From Firmicutes bacterium UBA4795 (GTDB lineage: Bacteria > Bacillota > Desulfotomaculia > Desulfotomaculales > Nap2-2B): a DNA stretch of 15,989 nt. The stretch covers positions 1-15,989 of the forward strand of contig DHGP01000012.1 of assembly GCA_002402825.1 (NCBI GenBank), given 5' to 3'. The notes beneath the pieces were generated by a model. That model had not been told where the DNA came from, searched no databases, and saw only the letters and a program-made list of their open reading frames with translations. A program made the position numbers and the translations under genes. Within the stretch, counting starts at the first letter, position 1, and the number at the start of each line of letters is the position of its first letter. Positions 6,844 to 14,152 of the stretch are shown piece by piece.

Positions 6844-8247
6844 ATGAATGTTGGTCATATTGTTCAGGTTATTGGTGTCGTTGTAGACGTAAGGTTTCCT
6901 CCTGAGCAAGTACCGGAAATATATAGCGCTTTACGTGTACCGCGCCAAGACCAGGATGAACTTATCCTGGAAGTGTCCTCGCACGTGTCAAATAACACCG
7001 TACGTACGGTGGCCATGAGTTCCACCGATGGTTTGGTCCGGGGAATGGAGGTAATTGATACCGGTAGCCCCATTACCGTTCCGGTGGGTCGGGCCGTGTT
7101 AGGCCGCTTAGTAGATATTTTAGGCAAACCAATTGACGGAAAAGGGGAAATAAAAAGCGACACTTACTATCCTATACACCGTCCAGCGCCATCTGTAGCT
7201 GAACAATCAACCCGCGCTGAACAGTTAGAAACGGGAATTAAGGTTATTGACTTACTCGTTCCTTTCTTAAGAGGCGGTAAGATTGGTATGTTTGGCGGTG
7301 CAGGCGTGGGAAAAACAGTAGTAGTAATGGAATTAATTAATAATATTGCCAAGCAGCACGGTGGTATATCTGTTTTTGCGGGAGTAGGTGAACGAACCAG
7401 GGAAGGAAACGATCTTTACCTTGAAATGACCGAATCTGGCGTTTTAGATAAGACAACCCTGGTTTTTGGTCAAATGAACGAACCGCCAGGAGCCCGCTTG
7501 CGGGTTGGATTAACCGGATTGTGCATGGCCGAATATTTCCGGGATGAAGAAGGGGCGGATACACTCTTATTTATTGACAATATATTCCGCTTTACCCAGG
7601 CTGGTTCTGAAGTTTCAGCCTTATTGGGCCGGATGCCCTCCGCCGTGGGATATCAGCCCACTTTGGCTACTGAAATGGGCTTACTGCAGGAACGCATTAC
7701 TTCCACCCGTAAAGGTTCGGTAACTTCTGTACAGGCAATTTATGTACCGGCGGATGACTTGACTGACCCTGCCCCGGCTACAACCTTCGCCCACTTGGAC
7801 GCTACCGTAGTACTGAGCCGGCAAATTTCGGAGCTAGGAATTTATCCTGCCGTTGACCCGTTGGATTCTACGTCTCGAATTTTAGACCCGAATGTAATTG
7901 GTCAGGATCATTATGAAGCTGCCCGTGGTATTCAAAAGGTACTGCAACGTTATAAAGAACTGCAAGATATCATTGCTATTTTAGGGATGGAAGAACTTTC
8001 TGATGAAGATAAGCTTACGGTAGCCCGGGCCAGAAAAATACAACGTTACTTGTCGCAACCTTTCTTTGTTGCTGAAGCCTTTACAGGAACTCCGGGCGTA
8101 TTTGTTCCCCTTAAAGAAACAATTCGCGGCTTTAAAGAAATCCTTGATGGAAAACACGATGATTTACCTGAAGAAGCTTTCTATATGGTGGGCCCGATTG
8201 AAGCAGCCGTGGAAAAAGGAAAGAAACTAATGGAGGAGAGTGCGTAA
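6844..8247 (+). CDS. atpD: F1Fo ATP synthase subunit beta (catalytic)
   Basis: Catalytic subunit that makes or hydrolyses ATP. With start at 6844 the protein has 467 residues and begins MNVGHIVQVIGVVVDVRFP, as in homologues. P-loop GGAGVGKT is at 151-158, the catalytic Glu in GVGERTREGND is E183, Walker B LLFIDNIFRF is at 241-250, and GYQPTLATEMG (269-279) and the MEELSDEDK lever also fit. AAAGGAGGT lies upstream with a spacing of 13 bases to ATG 6844, rather long. The frame is open upstream to an ATG at 6757 (29 extra codons), but that extension has no family counterpart, contains the hairpin 6771-6813, and its AAGG is only 3 bases from the ATG; I do not adopt it. Stop overlaps the ribosome binding region of atpC. 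Confidence 0.96.
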   Translation: MNVGHIVQVIGVVVDVRFPPEQVPEIYSALRVPRQDQDELILEVSSHVSNNTVRTVAMSSTDGLVRGMEVIDTGSPITVPVGRAVLGRLVDILGKPIDGKGEIKSDTYYPIHRPAPSVAEQSTRAEQLETGIKVIDLLVPFLRGGKIGMFGGAGVGKTVVVMELINNIAKQHGGISVFAGVGERTREGNDLYLEMTESGVLDKTTLVFGQMNEPPGARLRVGLTGLCMAEYFRDEEGADTLLFIDNIFRFTQAGSEVSALLGRMPSAVGYQPTLATEMGLLQERITSTRKGSVTSVQAIYVPADDLTDPAPATTFAHLDATVVLSRQISELGIYPAVDPLDSTSRILDPNVIGQDHYEAARGIQKVLQRYKELQDIIAILGMEELSDEDKLTVARARKIQRYLSQPFFVAEAFTGTPGVFVPLKETIRGFKEILDGKHDDLPEEAFYMVGPIEAAVEKGKKLMEESA

Positions 8248-8248
8248 A

Positions 8249-8662
8249 ATGGCCGAAAGCACCCAAAGCCTGGAGGTTGTTACTCCCCAGCGTAAAGTTT
8301 TTCGTGATGACGTTGAGTTTGTAGTTGTGCCAGGCGCTGAAGGTGAGTTAGGCTTTCTTCCCAGGCACGCCCCTCTGGTTAGTACTTTAAAAATAGGTGA
8401 GATTAGAGTAATTCACGAAGGAAAAAGATATAAAGGATTTTTGGCCGGTGGCTTTGTGGAAGTACGGGATAGCCGGGTAACTGTTTTTACCAGAGCCGCT
8501 GAAAGGGCGGAGGAAATTGACCGGGCTAGAGCAGAAGCCGCTAAAGAAAGAGCGGAAAAACGTTTAGCTGCCCGTACACCTGATATTGATGTTGCCCGGG
8601 CAGAATTTGCCCTTAAGCGTGCTTTAACCAGGTTAAAGATTTCTGAATCTATAAAACAATAG
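8249..8662 (+). CDS. atpC: F1Fo ATP synthase subunit epsilon
   Basis: Central-stalk subunit that couples shaft to c ring and inhibits ATP hydrolysis. The 137 residues comprise the beta-sandwich (about 5-85, with PGAEGELGFLPRHAPLVS) and a two-helix C-terminal hairpin. IDRARA (90-95) fits the I(L)DxxRA motif by which the Bacillus PS3 epsilon binds ATP, so ATP-sensitive inhibition is plausible. ATG 8249 is preferred because GGAGGAG (8232-8238) is 10 bases upstream and the protein then starts like its homologues; the GTG at 8240 would sit almost on the Shine-Dalgarno. One base separates it from the atpD stop. It is the last gene of the operon and is followed by a strong terminator. Confidence 0.94.
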   Translation: MAESTQSLEVVTPQRKVFRDDVEFVVVPGAEGELGFLPRHAPLVSTLKIGEIRVIHEGKRYKGFLAGGFVEVRDSRVTVFTRAAERAEEIDRARAEAAKERAEKRLAARTPDIDVARAEFALKRALTRLKISESIKQ

Positions 8663-8695
8663 CTAACTGAAATTAAAAAATTAGGCCTTAAAAAC

Positions 8696-8745
8696 AAAGA
8701 AGCAGACCTATTTTCAAGAGAAAAAAGGGTCTGCTTCTTTTTATT
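8696..8745 (+). terminator. Intrinsic terminator of the atp operon
   Basis: AAAGAAGCAGACC (8696-8708) and GGTCTGCTTCTTT (8728-8740) form a perfect 13-bp stem with a 19-base A-rich loop, followed by TTATT. It starts 34 bases after the atpC stop. The rest of the gap to spoIID is AT-rich and includes a 10-bp direct repeat TTATTATAAT (8741-8750 and 8751-8760) and a weak sigma-E-like promoter candidate. Confidence 0.92.
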
Positions 8746-8764
8746 ATAATTTATTATAATAAGA

Positions 8765-8793
8765 TAAAGTTATGGTTAGATTAAACATAATAT
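8765..8793 (+). promoter_or_regulatory. Possible sigma-E promoter of spoIID (weak)
   Basis: TAAAGTT (8765-8771), a 14-base spacer, and CATAATAT (8786-8793) match 5 of 7 and 6 of 8 positions of the Bacillus sigma-E consensus (KMATATT, 14-15 bases, CATACAHT). The region is very AT-rich, so a match of this quality may be chance. The spoIID gene is sigma-E-dependent in Bacillus, which is why it is listed. Confidence 0.3.
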
Positions 8794-8851
8794 ATTATAT
8801 GTGGGAATATAAATAATTTAAACATCTAAATCTTATAAAAGGAGACTTTTT

Positions 8852-9856
8852 GTGCGTAGACTGGTTAGCCTTGTTTTTCTAATTTTTCTGTTTGGCTTAA
8901 GCCTGATTTACCTAAAAAAACACGGCATTTTAATCCCTGAGCAAAAAGAGTTGCTCCAGGTAAAACTTTACCGGCATAAAACAGATGAAATTATATCTTT
9001 GCCTTTAGAAGAGTATATAAACGGTGTAGTGGCGGCAGAGATGCCAGCCGAATTTCCGGAAGAAGCCCTTAAAGCGCAGGCCGTAGCTGCCCGGACCTAT
9101 ATTCTTAAAAGAATTAAAGCCGGCGGGTTGGCTAACAATATCCACCCCGGGGCGGATATTTGTGATGACTACCGTCACGGACAAGCTTGGGCATCACCTC
9201 AGGAAATGCGTAATCGGTGGGGTTTAATAAATTATTACCGTTACCACCAAAAAATAAAGCGGGCGGTAGAAAGTACGCGCGGCGTTGTTCTCACCTATCA
9301 GGGTCAACTGATTGACCCGGTTTACCATTCTTCTTGCGGAGGCCGGGGAACAGAAAATGCAGCTGAAGTATGGCAGGATGAAATACCTTATTTAAAAAGA
9401 GTTTCCTGTCCTTACTGTGCTGACCCGGCTCCGGTTCAAACGGTTAGTTTGAAAACTGCTGAGCTTAATTATTTATTAAAAACCATGTCTGCAACGGTTA
9501 TGAATAATGAAAATATACAGCCTCAACATTTACCGGCAAAAGAAAGTGTAAACTTGCAAAAGGAAAAAATTTTACCTTCCTTTGCTGTTTTAACCTATAC
9601 TACCTCAGGTCGCCCAAAACTTGTTTGTCTTAATAATCAAGTAATTTTGGCTACCACCATGCGAGATTTATTAGGTTTACGCTCTACAGATTTTACGTGG
9701 GAGACGGTAGGAAACAAGGTGAAAATAAACACCCGGGGTTACGGCCACGCCGTAGGAATGTGTCAATACGGAGCAAAAGGAATGGCTTTGCATGGCTGGA
9801 ACTTTGCCCAGATTTTAACCCATTATTATACCGGAGTTGAGTTGACAAAGCTATGA
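8852..9856 (+). CDS. spoIID: Stage II sporulation protein D (peptidoglycan lytic transglycosylase)
   Basis: Mother-cell membrane enzyme that cuts glycan strands during forespore engulfment. The 334-residue protein has an N-terminal membrane anchor (about 4-21) and a SpoIID domain from about 40. The motif LPLEEYINGVVAAEMPAEFP (50-69) contains E63, corresponding to the family's catalytic Glu, followed by EALKAQAVAARTY. VYHSSCGG (157-164), then CPYC (186-189) and C104 provide likely metal or disulfide cysteines. The end GYGHAVGMCQYGAKGMA is typical. GTG start at 8852 with AAAAGGAGA 6 bases upstream. It follows the atp operon terminator, as in other clostridia, but neither murA before it nor spoIIQ after it is present. 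Confidence 0.95.
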   Translation: MRRLVSLVFLIFLFGLSLIYLKKHGILIPEQKELLQVKLYRHKTDEIISLPLEEYINGVVAAEMPAEFPEEALKAQAVAARTYILKRIKAGGLANNIHPGADICDDYRHGQAWASPQEMRNRWGLINYYRYHQKIKRAVESTRGVVLTYQGQLIDPVYHSSCGGRGTENAAEVWQDEIPYLKRVSCPYCADPAPVQTVSLKTAELNYLLKTMSATVMNNENIQPQHLPAKESVNLQKEKILPSFAVLTYTTSGRPKLVCLNNQVILATTMRDLLGLRSTDFTWETVGNKVKINTRGYGHAVGMCQYGAKGMALHGWNFAQILTHYYTGVELTKL

Positions 9857-9886
9857 ATCCTGATTCAAGTGGCCATAAATATTTTA

Positions 9887-9916
9887 GCATATTTTATCGT
9901 AATGGGAGCATATAAA
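9887..9916 (+). promoter_or_regulatory. Predicted sigma-E promoter upstream of spoIIID
   Basis: GCATATT (9887-9893) matches all 7 positions of the sigma-E -35 consensus KMATATT. After 15 bases, CATATAAA (9909-9916) matches 6 of 8 of CATACAHT. Spacing is as in Bacillus. It would start transcription near 9923, about 95 bases before spoIIID. The Bacillus spoIIID gene is transcribed by sigma-E, so the match is where it is expected. Confidence 0.55.
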
Positions 9917-9954
9917 TTTTATTAGCAATATAGTGGAAAATTATTTTTAAAATA

Positions 9955-9964
9955 AAGGACAATT
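9955..9964 (+). promoter_or_regulatory. Predicted SpoIIID binding box
   Basis: AAGGACAATT matches all defined positions of the Bacillus SpoIIID consensus WWRRACARNY and contains the GGACAA core. It lies about 30 bases downstream of the predicted start of transcription and 54 bases before the spoIIID ATG. SpoIIID regulates its own gene in Bacillus; this site suggests the same loop here. A single box of this degeneracy occurs by chance roughly once per kilobase or two. Confidence 0.4.
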
Positions 9965-10017
9965 AACAAAAGATTATACTAATTGCGGTAAGGTTAACTA
10001 ACTAGGGAGGTTAGATA

Positions 10018-10269
10018 ATGCAGGGCTATATCCAAAAAAGGGTGTTGGATATTTGTGCCTATATTTTGGAGACCCAGGCCACTGTACGAAAAGCCGCTCT
10101 AGTTTTTCAGGTAAGTAAAAGTACGGTGCATAAGGATATGACGGAAAGGCTTCCGTCATTAAGCAAAAAACTGGCCCAGGAAATAAGGGCCATTTTAGAT
10201 CATAATAAAGCTGAACGTCATTTAAGAGGAGGAGAAGCTACCCGTAAAAAATATAAAGGGATAACTTAA
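10018..10269 (+). CDS. spoIIID: Sporulation transcriptional regulator SpoIIID
   Basis: Small DNA-binding protein that activates and represses mother-cell genes between the sigma-E and sigma-K stages. The 83-residue protein contains a helix-turn-helix (about 22-41) with VSKSTVHKDMTERLP (32-46), essentially invariant in the family, and the basic C-terminal motif RHLRGGEATRKKYK (67-80), which adds minor-groove contacts. GGGAGG lies 7 bases before ATG 10018. It lies 161 bases after spoIID and 103 bases before the mreB-type gene. It lacks the short acidic tail of the Bacillus protein. Upstream sites suggest sigma-E transcription and autoregulation. Confidence 0.96.
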   Translation: MQGYIQKRVLDICAYILETQATVRKAALVFQVSKSTVHKDMTERLPSLSKKLAQEIRAILDHNKAERHLRGGEATRKKYKGIT

Positions 10270-10372
10270 AACAATTAAAAAATTTAGCCGGGCAAAAGGA
10301 TTAAGTCGGAAAATGTAGAATGTTACCATGGATAGTTTAATAATACACTTGCTTTTTTTGGAAAGGAGAAAA

Positions 10373-11434
10373 ATGTATTCTATGCTCGGCTTAAGTGCAG
10401 ATATTGGTATTGATTTGGGTACCGCTAATGTATTGGTATATGTGAAGGGAAAGGGGATTACTTTAAGGGAACCCTCAGTAGTAGCCATAAATAAAGATAA
10501 TAAAAAAATTATTGCTGTCGGGGCGGAGGCGCGGCGAATGTTGGGCAGGACGCCTGGAAACATTATAGCTATACGTCCCTTGCGCGGAGGAGTAATTACA
10601 AATTTTGATGTTACCGAGAAAATGTTAAGCTACTTTATAAAAAAAACAAACGGACGAAAGCTTTTATTCCGCCCCAAGGTAATGATTTGTATTCCAACCG
10701 GGGTAACCGGGGTGGAAGAGCGGGCAGTGCGTGAAGCAGCAATACAAGCCGGGGCAAAACAAGCCTATCTTATTGAAGAACCACTGGCTGCGGCGTTAGG
10801 GGTGGGTTTGGATATATCTTCGCCCTCAGCAACTATGGTGGTGGATATTGGTGGTGGAACTACCGATATAGCCGTCCTTTCTTTAGGTGGAATTGTGTGT
10901 TGTAATTCCTTGCGTGTCGGAGGAGAGAGGTTTGACGAGGCAATTATTCGTTACGTGAAACGCGAGTTTAATCTAGCTATAGGAGAGCAAAAGGCAGAAG
11001 AAATAAAAGTAAATATTGCTACCGCCTATCTTACAGATCAGGCAATAAACATAAGTTATGAAGTTCGCGGCCGTGATTTAACTTCGGGTTTACCCAAGTC
11101 AGTTCAAATAACACGCGTGCAAGTTTATGAAGCAATCAAAGAACCTTTATCACAAGTGGTGAGTGCGGTAAAAGATGTTCTTGAACGGACGCCACCCGAA
11201 CTAGCGGCAGATGTAGTTAACAAAGGTATTGTAATGACCGGTGGTAGTTCGCTTTTACACAACATAGACACTTTACTTAAGATAAAAACAAAGTTGCCTG
11301 TTTATGTAGCCGAGGACCCCATTTCTTGTGTTGCTCTTGGAACTGGTAAAGCACTGTCCATGCTAAAGCTGCTTTCTGGTAACATTAGAAGAAAATATAC
11401 ATATCATGAAAAATTGGCTAAATGTTTACAGTAA
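10373..11434 (+). CDS. mreB: MreB/Mbl family rod-shape actin homologue
   Basis: Bacterial actin that forms membrane-associated filaments guiding sidewall synthesis. The 353-residue protein has phosphate-1 motif DIGIDLGTANVLVY (10-23), RRMLGRTPGNI (54-64), IEEPLAAALG (134-143, E136 the likely catalytic Glu), phosphate-2 motif VVDIGGGTTDIAV (156-168) and adenosine motif GIVMTGGSSLL (285-295). Genome position, directly after spoIIID, is that of Bacillus mbl, while parts such as the EERAVREAAIQAGA stretch look more like MreB; the two cannot be told apart safely. ATG 10373 follows AAAGGAG by 4 bases; ATG 10382 is an alternative, and the ATG at 10328 would add a 15-residue segment lacking a ribosome binding site. 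The tail (335-353, basic) is longer than usual. Its stop is 2 bases from the convergent gene. Confidence 0.93.
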   Translation: MYSMLGLSADIGIDLGTANVLVYVKGKGITLREPSVVAINKDNKKIIAVGAEARRMLGRTPGNIIAIRPLRGGVITNFDVTEKMLSYFIKKTNGRKLLFRPKVMICIPTGVTGVEERAVREAAIQAGAKQAYLIEEPLAAALGVGLDISSPSATMVVDIGGGTTDIAVLSLGGIVCCNSLRVGGERFDEAIIRYVKREFNLAIGEQKAEEIKVNIATAYLTDQAINISYEVRGRDLTSGLPKSVQITRVQVYEAIKEPLSQVVSAVKDVLERTPPELAADVVNKGIVMTGGSSLLHNIDTLLKIKTKLPVYVAEDPISCVALGTGKALSMLKLLSGNIRRKYTYHEKLAKCLQ

Positions 11435-11436
11435 AA

Positions 11437-12021
11437 TTAAGCTAGATTTTTTTCGTAGTATGTGATAGCCTGCTCGCCTAACATTTTGGCTACCCGGTAG
11501 TTTAATCCGCCGGCTAAAAGTAAACCGAGAAAAGGAATTATACGGGCCAGGGTAGAACGGATAGTTATTCTTATGCCGAAGGAAACAAGCATTCTTTCGG
11601 TTAATGATACAAAAGCATCCTTTGACATTTGGGTTACCACTGTGCGGGATAAGTTTTTTCCCAGACCGCCGGTACCAGTGGCTAGAAGAAAAGCCCAAAA
11701 AACTTCCCGGTGGTAGTTTTCTCCCGTAAGGTCGCGCCCATAGACGGCAGCTATTTCAACTACCAAATTAGCCAGTAAAGAGGTAAAGAGGGTTATATCT
11801 AGGGCCATACCTAAAGTCAAAGCAATTACCGTACCTATCCCAGGCAAAATAGCCGGTATGGCCGAAATAACCCCCACTAAAGCACACCAAAAGCATTTTT
11901 CCTGAATAAGTTTTTTAGCCAACTCCCGATAAGGCAAGTTCGGATAATTGGCCTGTAGGTAAAAAATTTTTTGTCGGATATTTTTTGTTTTTGGAGGATA
12001 AAAATGGTTAAAATTAAACAT
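11437..12021 (-). CDS. EcsC-like membrane-associated protein, function unknown
   Basis: A 194-residue protein with a basic, aromatic N-terminus (1-42), a hydrophobic block about 44-95 (ALVGVISAIPAILPGIGTV, then MALDITLFTSLLANLVVEI), an AVYGRDL turn, and a second hydrophobic segment at 160-173 (RIIPFLGLLLAGGLNY). This pattern of small residues, IP.LPGIG and a late P.LG..LAGG.NY, resembles EcsC family proteins, whose biochemical role is unknown. It is the last gene of the mutase operon, 17 bases after the stop of large subunit 2. The chosen ATG at 12021 has only a weak TTGGAAAA site; an in-frame ATG at 12072 would overlap the mutase gene by 34 bases and is possible. Its role with the mutase is not known. 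Confidence 0.6.
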   Translation of the reverse strand: MFNFNHFYPPKTKNIRQKIFYLQANYPNLPYRELAKKLIQEKCFWCALVGVISAIPAILPGIGTVIALTLGMALDITLFTSLLANLVVEIAAVYGRDLTGENYHREVFWAFLLATGTGGLGKNLSRTVVTQMSKDAFVSLTERMLVSFGIRITIRSTLARIIPFLGLLLAGGLNYRVAKMLGEQAITYYEKNLA

Positions 12022-12038
12022 AAATTTTCCAAATGATT

Positions 12039-13718
12039 TTAAATGGCAATGGGCAATTCCCATATCCCCCATATTTCGCGGTAAATATTTGCAATTTCAC
12101 CTAAAGTAGCTCCTTCAGCAGTTAGCTCCATAACCGAAGGCATAACATTTTTATTTTTTTCACAATCACGCCGGAGTTTATCTTTTAAAACAGCAATTTT
12201 TTGGTTATCACGTTCTTCTCTTAGTTTCCTTAGTCTTTCCTTTTCAATATCGGCCGCCCAGGGATTTGTTTTAAACGGAACATGTCTTTCCTCTTCTTTA
12301 ATAACATGACAATTTACCCCTATTATCCTTTCTTTGCCTTCAACAATTGACCTTTGTCTTTCGTTAAAAGCTTTACGCATCTCCTTATAAAGCCAGCCAT
12401 TTATAAGTGCTTTTATAAATCCTCCTTGAGCCTCGATTTCCTTCATATAACCAAGAATGCGATTTTCCATTTCATTAGTGATCCATTCTACATAATAAGA
12501 ACCGGCAAGGGGGTCAATTGTATCAATTATTCCTGTTTCCTCCTGGATCACTTGCTGGGTTCTTATGGCAATTCTTACCGATTCTTCGGCCGGCAAGCAT
12601 ATTGCTTCATCGTAAGAATTGGTATGCAGCGATTGACATCCGCCTAAAACTGCTTCCAAGGCTTGAATAGTAGTCCGGATAATGTTAACCATTGGTTGTT
12701 GGGCCGTAAGCGAACTTCCGGCAGTCTGAACGTGATATTTCATCGCCACTGAACGAGAATTTTTTGCTCCGTATCTCTCGGTAAGAAGCCTGGCCCATAT
12801 CCGGCGGGCAGCTCTATATTTGGCAATTTCTTCAAAGAAATTACGGTCGGCGGAAAGATGGAAAGCTAACCGGGAAGCAAAATCATCAATCTGCCAGCCT
12901 CTGCGGAGCAACTCTTCAATATGGTCAATGGCGGCCGAAAAACCAATAGCTATTTCTTGGAAGGCATTTATGCCACCTTCCCGGCAATTATAAGTAGTAA
13001 AGTTTATCGGGTTCCATTTAGGTACTTGTTTCATTGCCGTACAAAATTCTATTAAATCACAAGCAAGCTTTAACAACTTATCTGGAGAAATTGAATCCCG
13101 GCACATTAATGATAAGGGCATAGTTCCAATATCATTTTGTGTTGTACCGGCTATTTTAGTAAGAGGAACACCTCTTTTTTGAGCTACATTAAAATACATG
13201 GCGGATAAAGAAGTGGCTGTTACCTCCGTAACTAAAGCCACGCTAATTTTATCTATGGGCAACCCCTCTACCAAAGCCTCTACCCCTTTGATGGAATAAA
13301 GAGGTACTCCCCCCGTTCCTACTTCCACTTCGGCGTCTACACCGGGACTATCAGGGTCAAAGCCTGAGGTGGTAAGAATGTCACAAGCGGCTGAAAATCC
13401 AGTTTCCCCTTCCTCATAAAGCATCTTCCAACGGGCATTTGTTTCTTCTGGAGTGCTAAATCCAGAAAACATTCTTATTGTCCAGGGCCGTTCCCTGTAC
13501 ATAGTAGGATAAACTCCTCTGGTGTAAGGATATGCTCCTGGAAAACCAAGGTCTTTTAAATAATTTAATTCGGCTATATCGGAAGGAGTATAAATGTTTT
13601 TAACCTTAATTCCTGAAGGCGTTAACCGGTACGTGTCGGCGTCTTTTTGACAACTGGTATTTTCAACCCATTTTTCTTTTTCTGCCTTAATGTTATTGAT
13701 TTCCTCTTCTTTAAACAT
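12039..13718 (-). CDS. B12-dependent acyl-CoA mutase large subunit, paralogue 2
   Basis: Large subunit of a methylmalonyl-CoA mutase family enzyme (TIM-barrel acyl-CoA-binding part without a fused B12 domain), 559 residues. Length matches the separate large subunits of isobutyryl-CoA and 2-hydroxyisobutyryl-CoA mutases. Family motifs: YPYTRGVYPTMY (63-74), RPWTIRMFSGF (77-87), GTTQND (191-196), KYRAARRIWA and GGCQSLHTNSYDEA. Against the Propionibacterium enzyme, Tyr89 is F84, Arg207 aligns with L204 and active-site His244 is N244, so methylmalonyl-CoA is an unlikely substrate. ATG 13718 overlaps the small-subunit stop by 8 bases; AAGGAG lies about 13 bases upstream. It ends in the same REIWGIWELPIAI as paralogue 1. 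Mutase family membership is certain, the substrate unknown. Confidence 0.88.
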   Translation of the reverse strand: MFKEEEINNIKAEKEKWVENTSCQKDADTYRLTPSGIKVKNIYTPSDIAELNYLKDLGFPGAYPYTRGVYPTMYRERPWTIRMFSGFSTPEETNARWKMLYEEGETGFSAACDILTTSGFDPDSPGVDAEVEVGTGGVPLYSIKGVEALVEGLPIDKISVALVTEVTATSLSAMYFNVAQKRGVPLTKIAGTTQNDIGTMPLSLMCRDSISPDKLLKLACDLIEFCTAMKQVPKWNPINFTTYNCREGGINAFQEIAIGFSAAIDHIEELLRRGWQIDDFASRLAFHLSADRNFFEEIAKYRAARRIWARLLTERYGAKNSRSVAMKYHVQTAGSSLTAQQPMVNIIRTTIQALEAVLGGCQSLHTNSYDEAICLPAEESVRIAIRTQQVIQEETGIIDTIDPLAGSYYVEWITNEMENRILGYMKEIEAQGGFIKALINGWLYKEMRKAFNERQRSIVEGKERIIGVNCHVIKEEERHVPFKTNPWAADIEKERLRKLREERDNQKIAVLKDKLRRDCEKNKNVMPSVMELTAEGATLGEIANIYREIWGIWELPIAI

Positions 13719-14130
13719 CCTTAATTTCCAGCTCCTTTTTTTTTACCTTTTCCTGAATTGACTGGATAATTTTATCAGGTAGGGTTCCTGGCCCAAATAC
13801 GTCATGCGCGCCAATTTGCTTTAACATAGCAAAGTCATGTTCTGGAATTGCTCCTCCTACTACTAAAATAAACTCCTTTTCCAATCCTCTTTTTTTTAGT
13901 TCCTCCACGAATTTTCTTACCCAGGTAATATGGGCCCCCGAATGAATACTTAAGCCTATAACATCAACATCCTCTTGTACAGCTACATTAACTGCATTTT
14001 CAATGGTTTGAAACCCGCCAAATATTACTTCCATACCGGCGTTTTTCAAAATGAGAGATACAGTTGTTACCCCCCGCCAATGACCATCCAGCCCTACCTT
14101 TACCGTTAAAACCCTTATCTTCTTATCCAC
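13711..14130 (-). CDS. B12-binding small subunit of the acyl-CoA mutase
   Basis: A stand-alone cobalamin-binding domain of 139 residues (family size for separate small subunits is about 136). The base-off B12 motif DxHxxG appears as DGHWRG (15-20), H17 being the expected lower cobalt ligand; the usual Asp after His is Trp. Further motifs are GLSIHSGAH (59-67) and VVGGAIPEHD (90-99), followed by GAHDVFGPGT. It lies between two large-subunit genes, 22 bases after the first and overlapping the second by 8 bases, so it probably serves both. Start is GTG 14130, directly preceded by an in-frame TAG; AAAGGAG is about 13 bases upstream, a long spacing. An A9 run near its 3' end (13736-13744 on the other strand as T9) is a possible slippage site. 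Confidence 0.9.
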   Translation of the reverse strand: MDKKIRVLTVKVGLDGHWRGVTTVSLILKNAGMEVIFGGFQTIENAVNVAVQEDVDVIGLSIHSGAHITWVRKFVEELKKRGLEKEFILVVGGAIPEHDFAMLKQIGAHDVFGPGTLPDKIIQSIQEKVKKKELEIKDV

Positions 14131-14152
14131 CTAGTTAAATACTCTCCTTTCT

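Noticed and set aside
8741..8760. TTATTATAAT direct repeat as paired -10 promoter elements
   Set aside because: No -35 sequence is found at proper spacing; it is probably the T-rich tail of the atp terminator plus AT-rich spacer.
10328..10372. Upstream ATG adding 15 residues to the MreB-type protein
   Set aside because: No ribosome binding site before 10328, while AAAGGAG precedes the ATG at 10373, and homologues begin close to the DIGIDLG motif.
11426..11698. Alternative 90-residue reading frame opposite mreB end
   Set aside because: It overlaps the EcsC-like gene in another frame, has no ribosome binding site and no recognisable composition.
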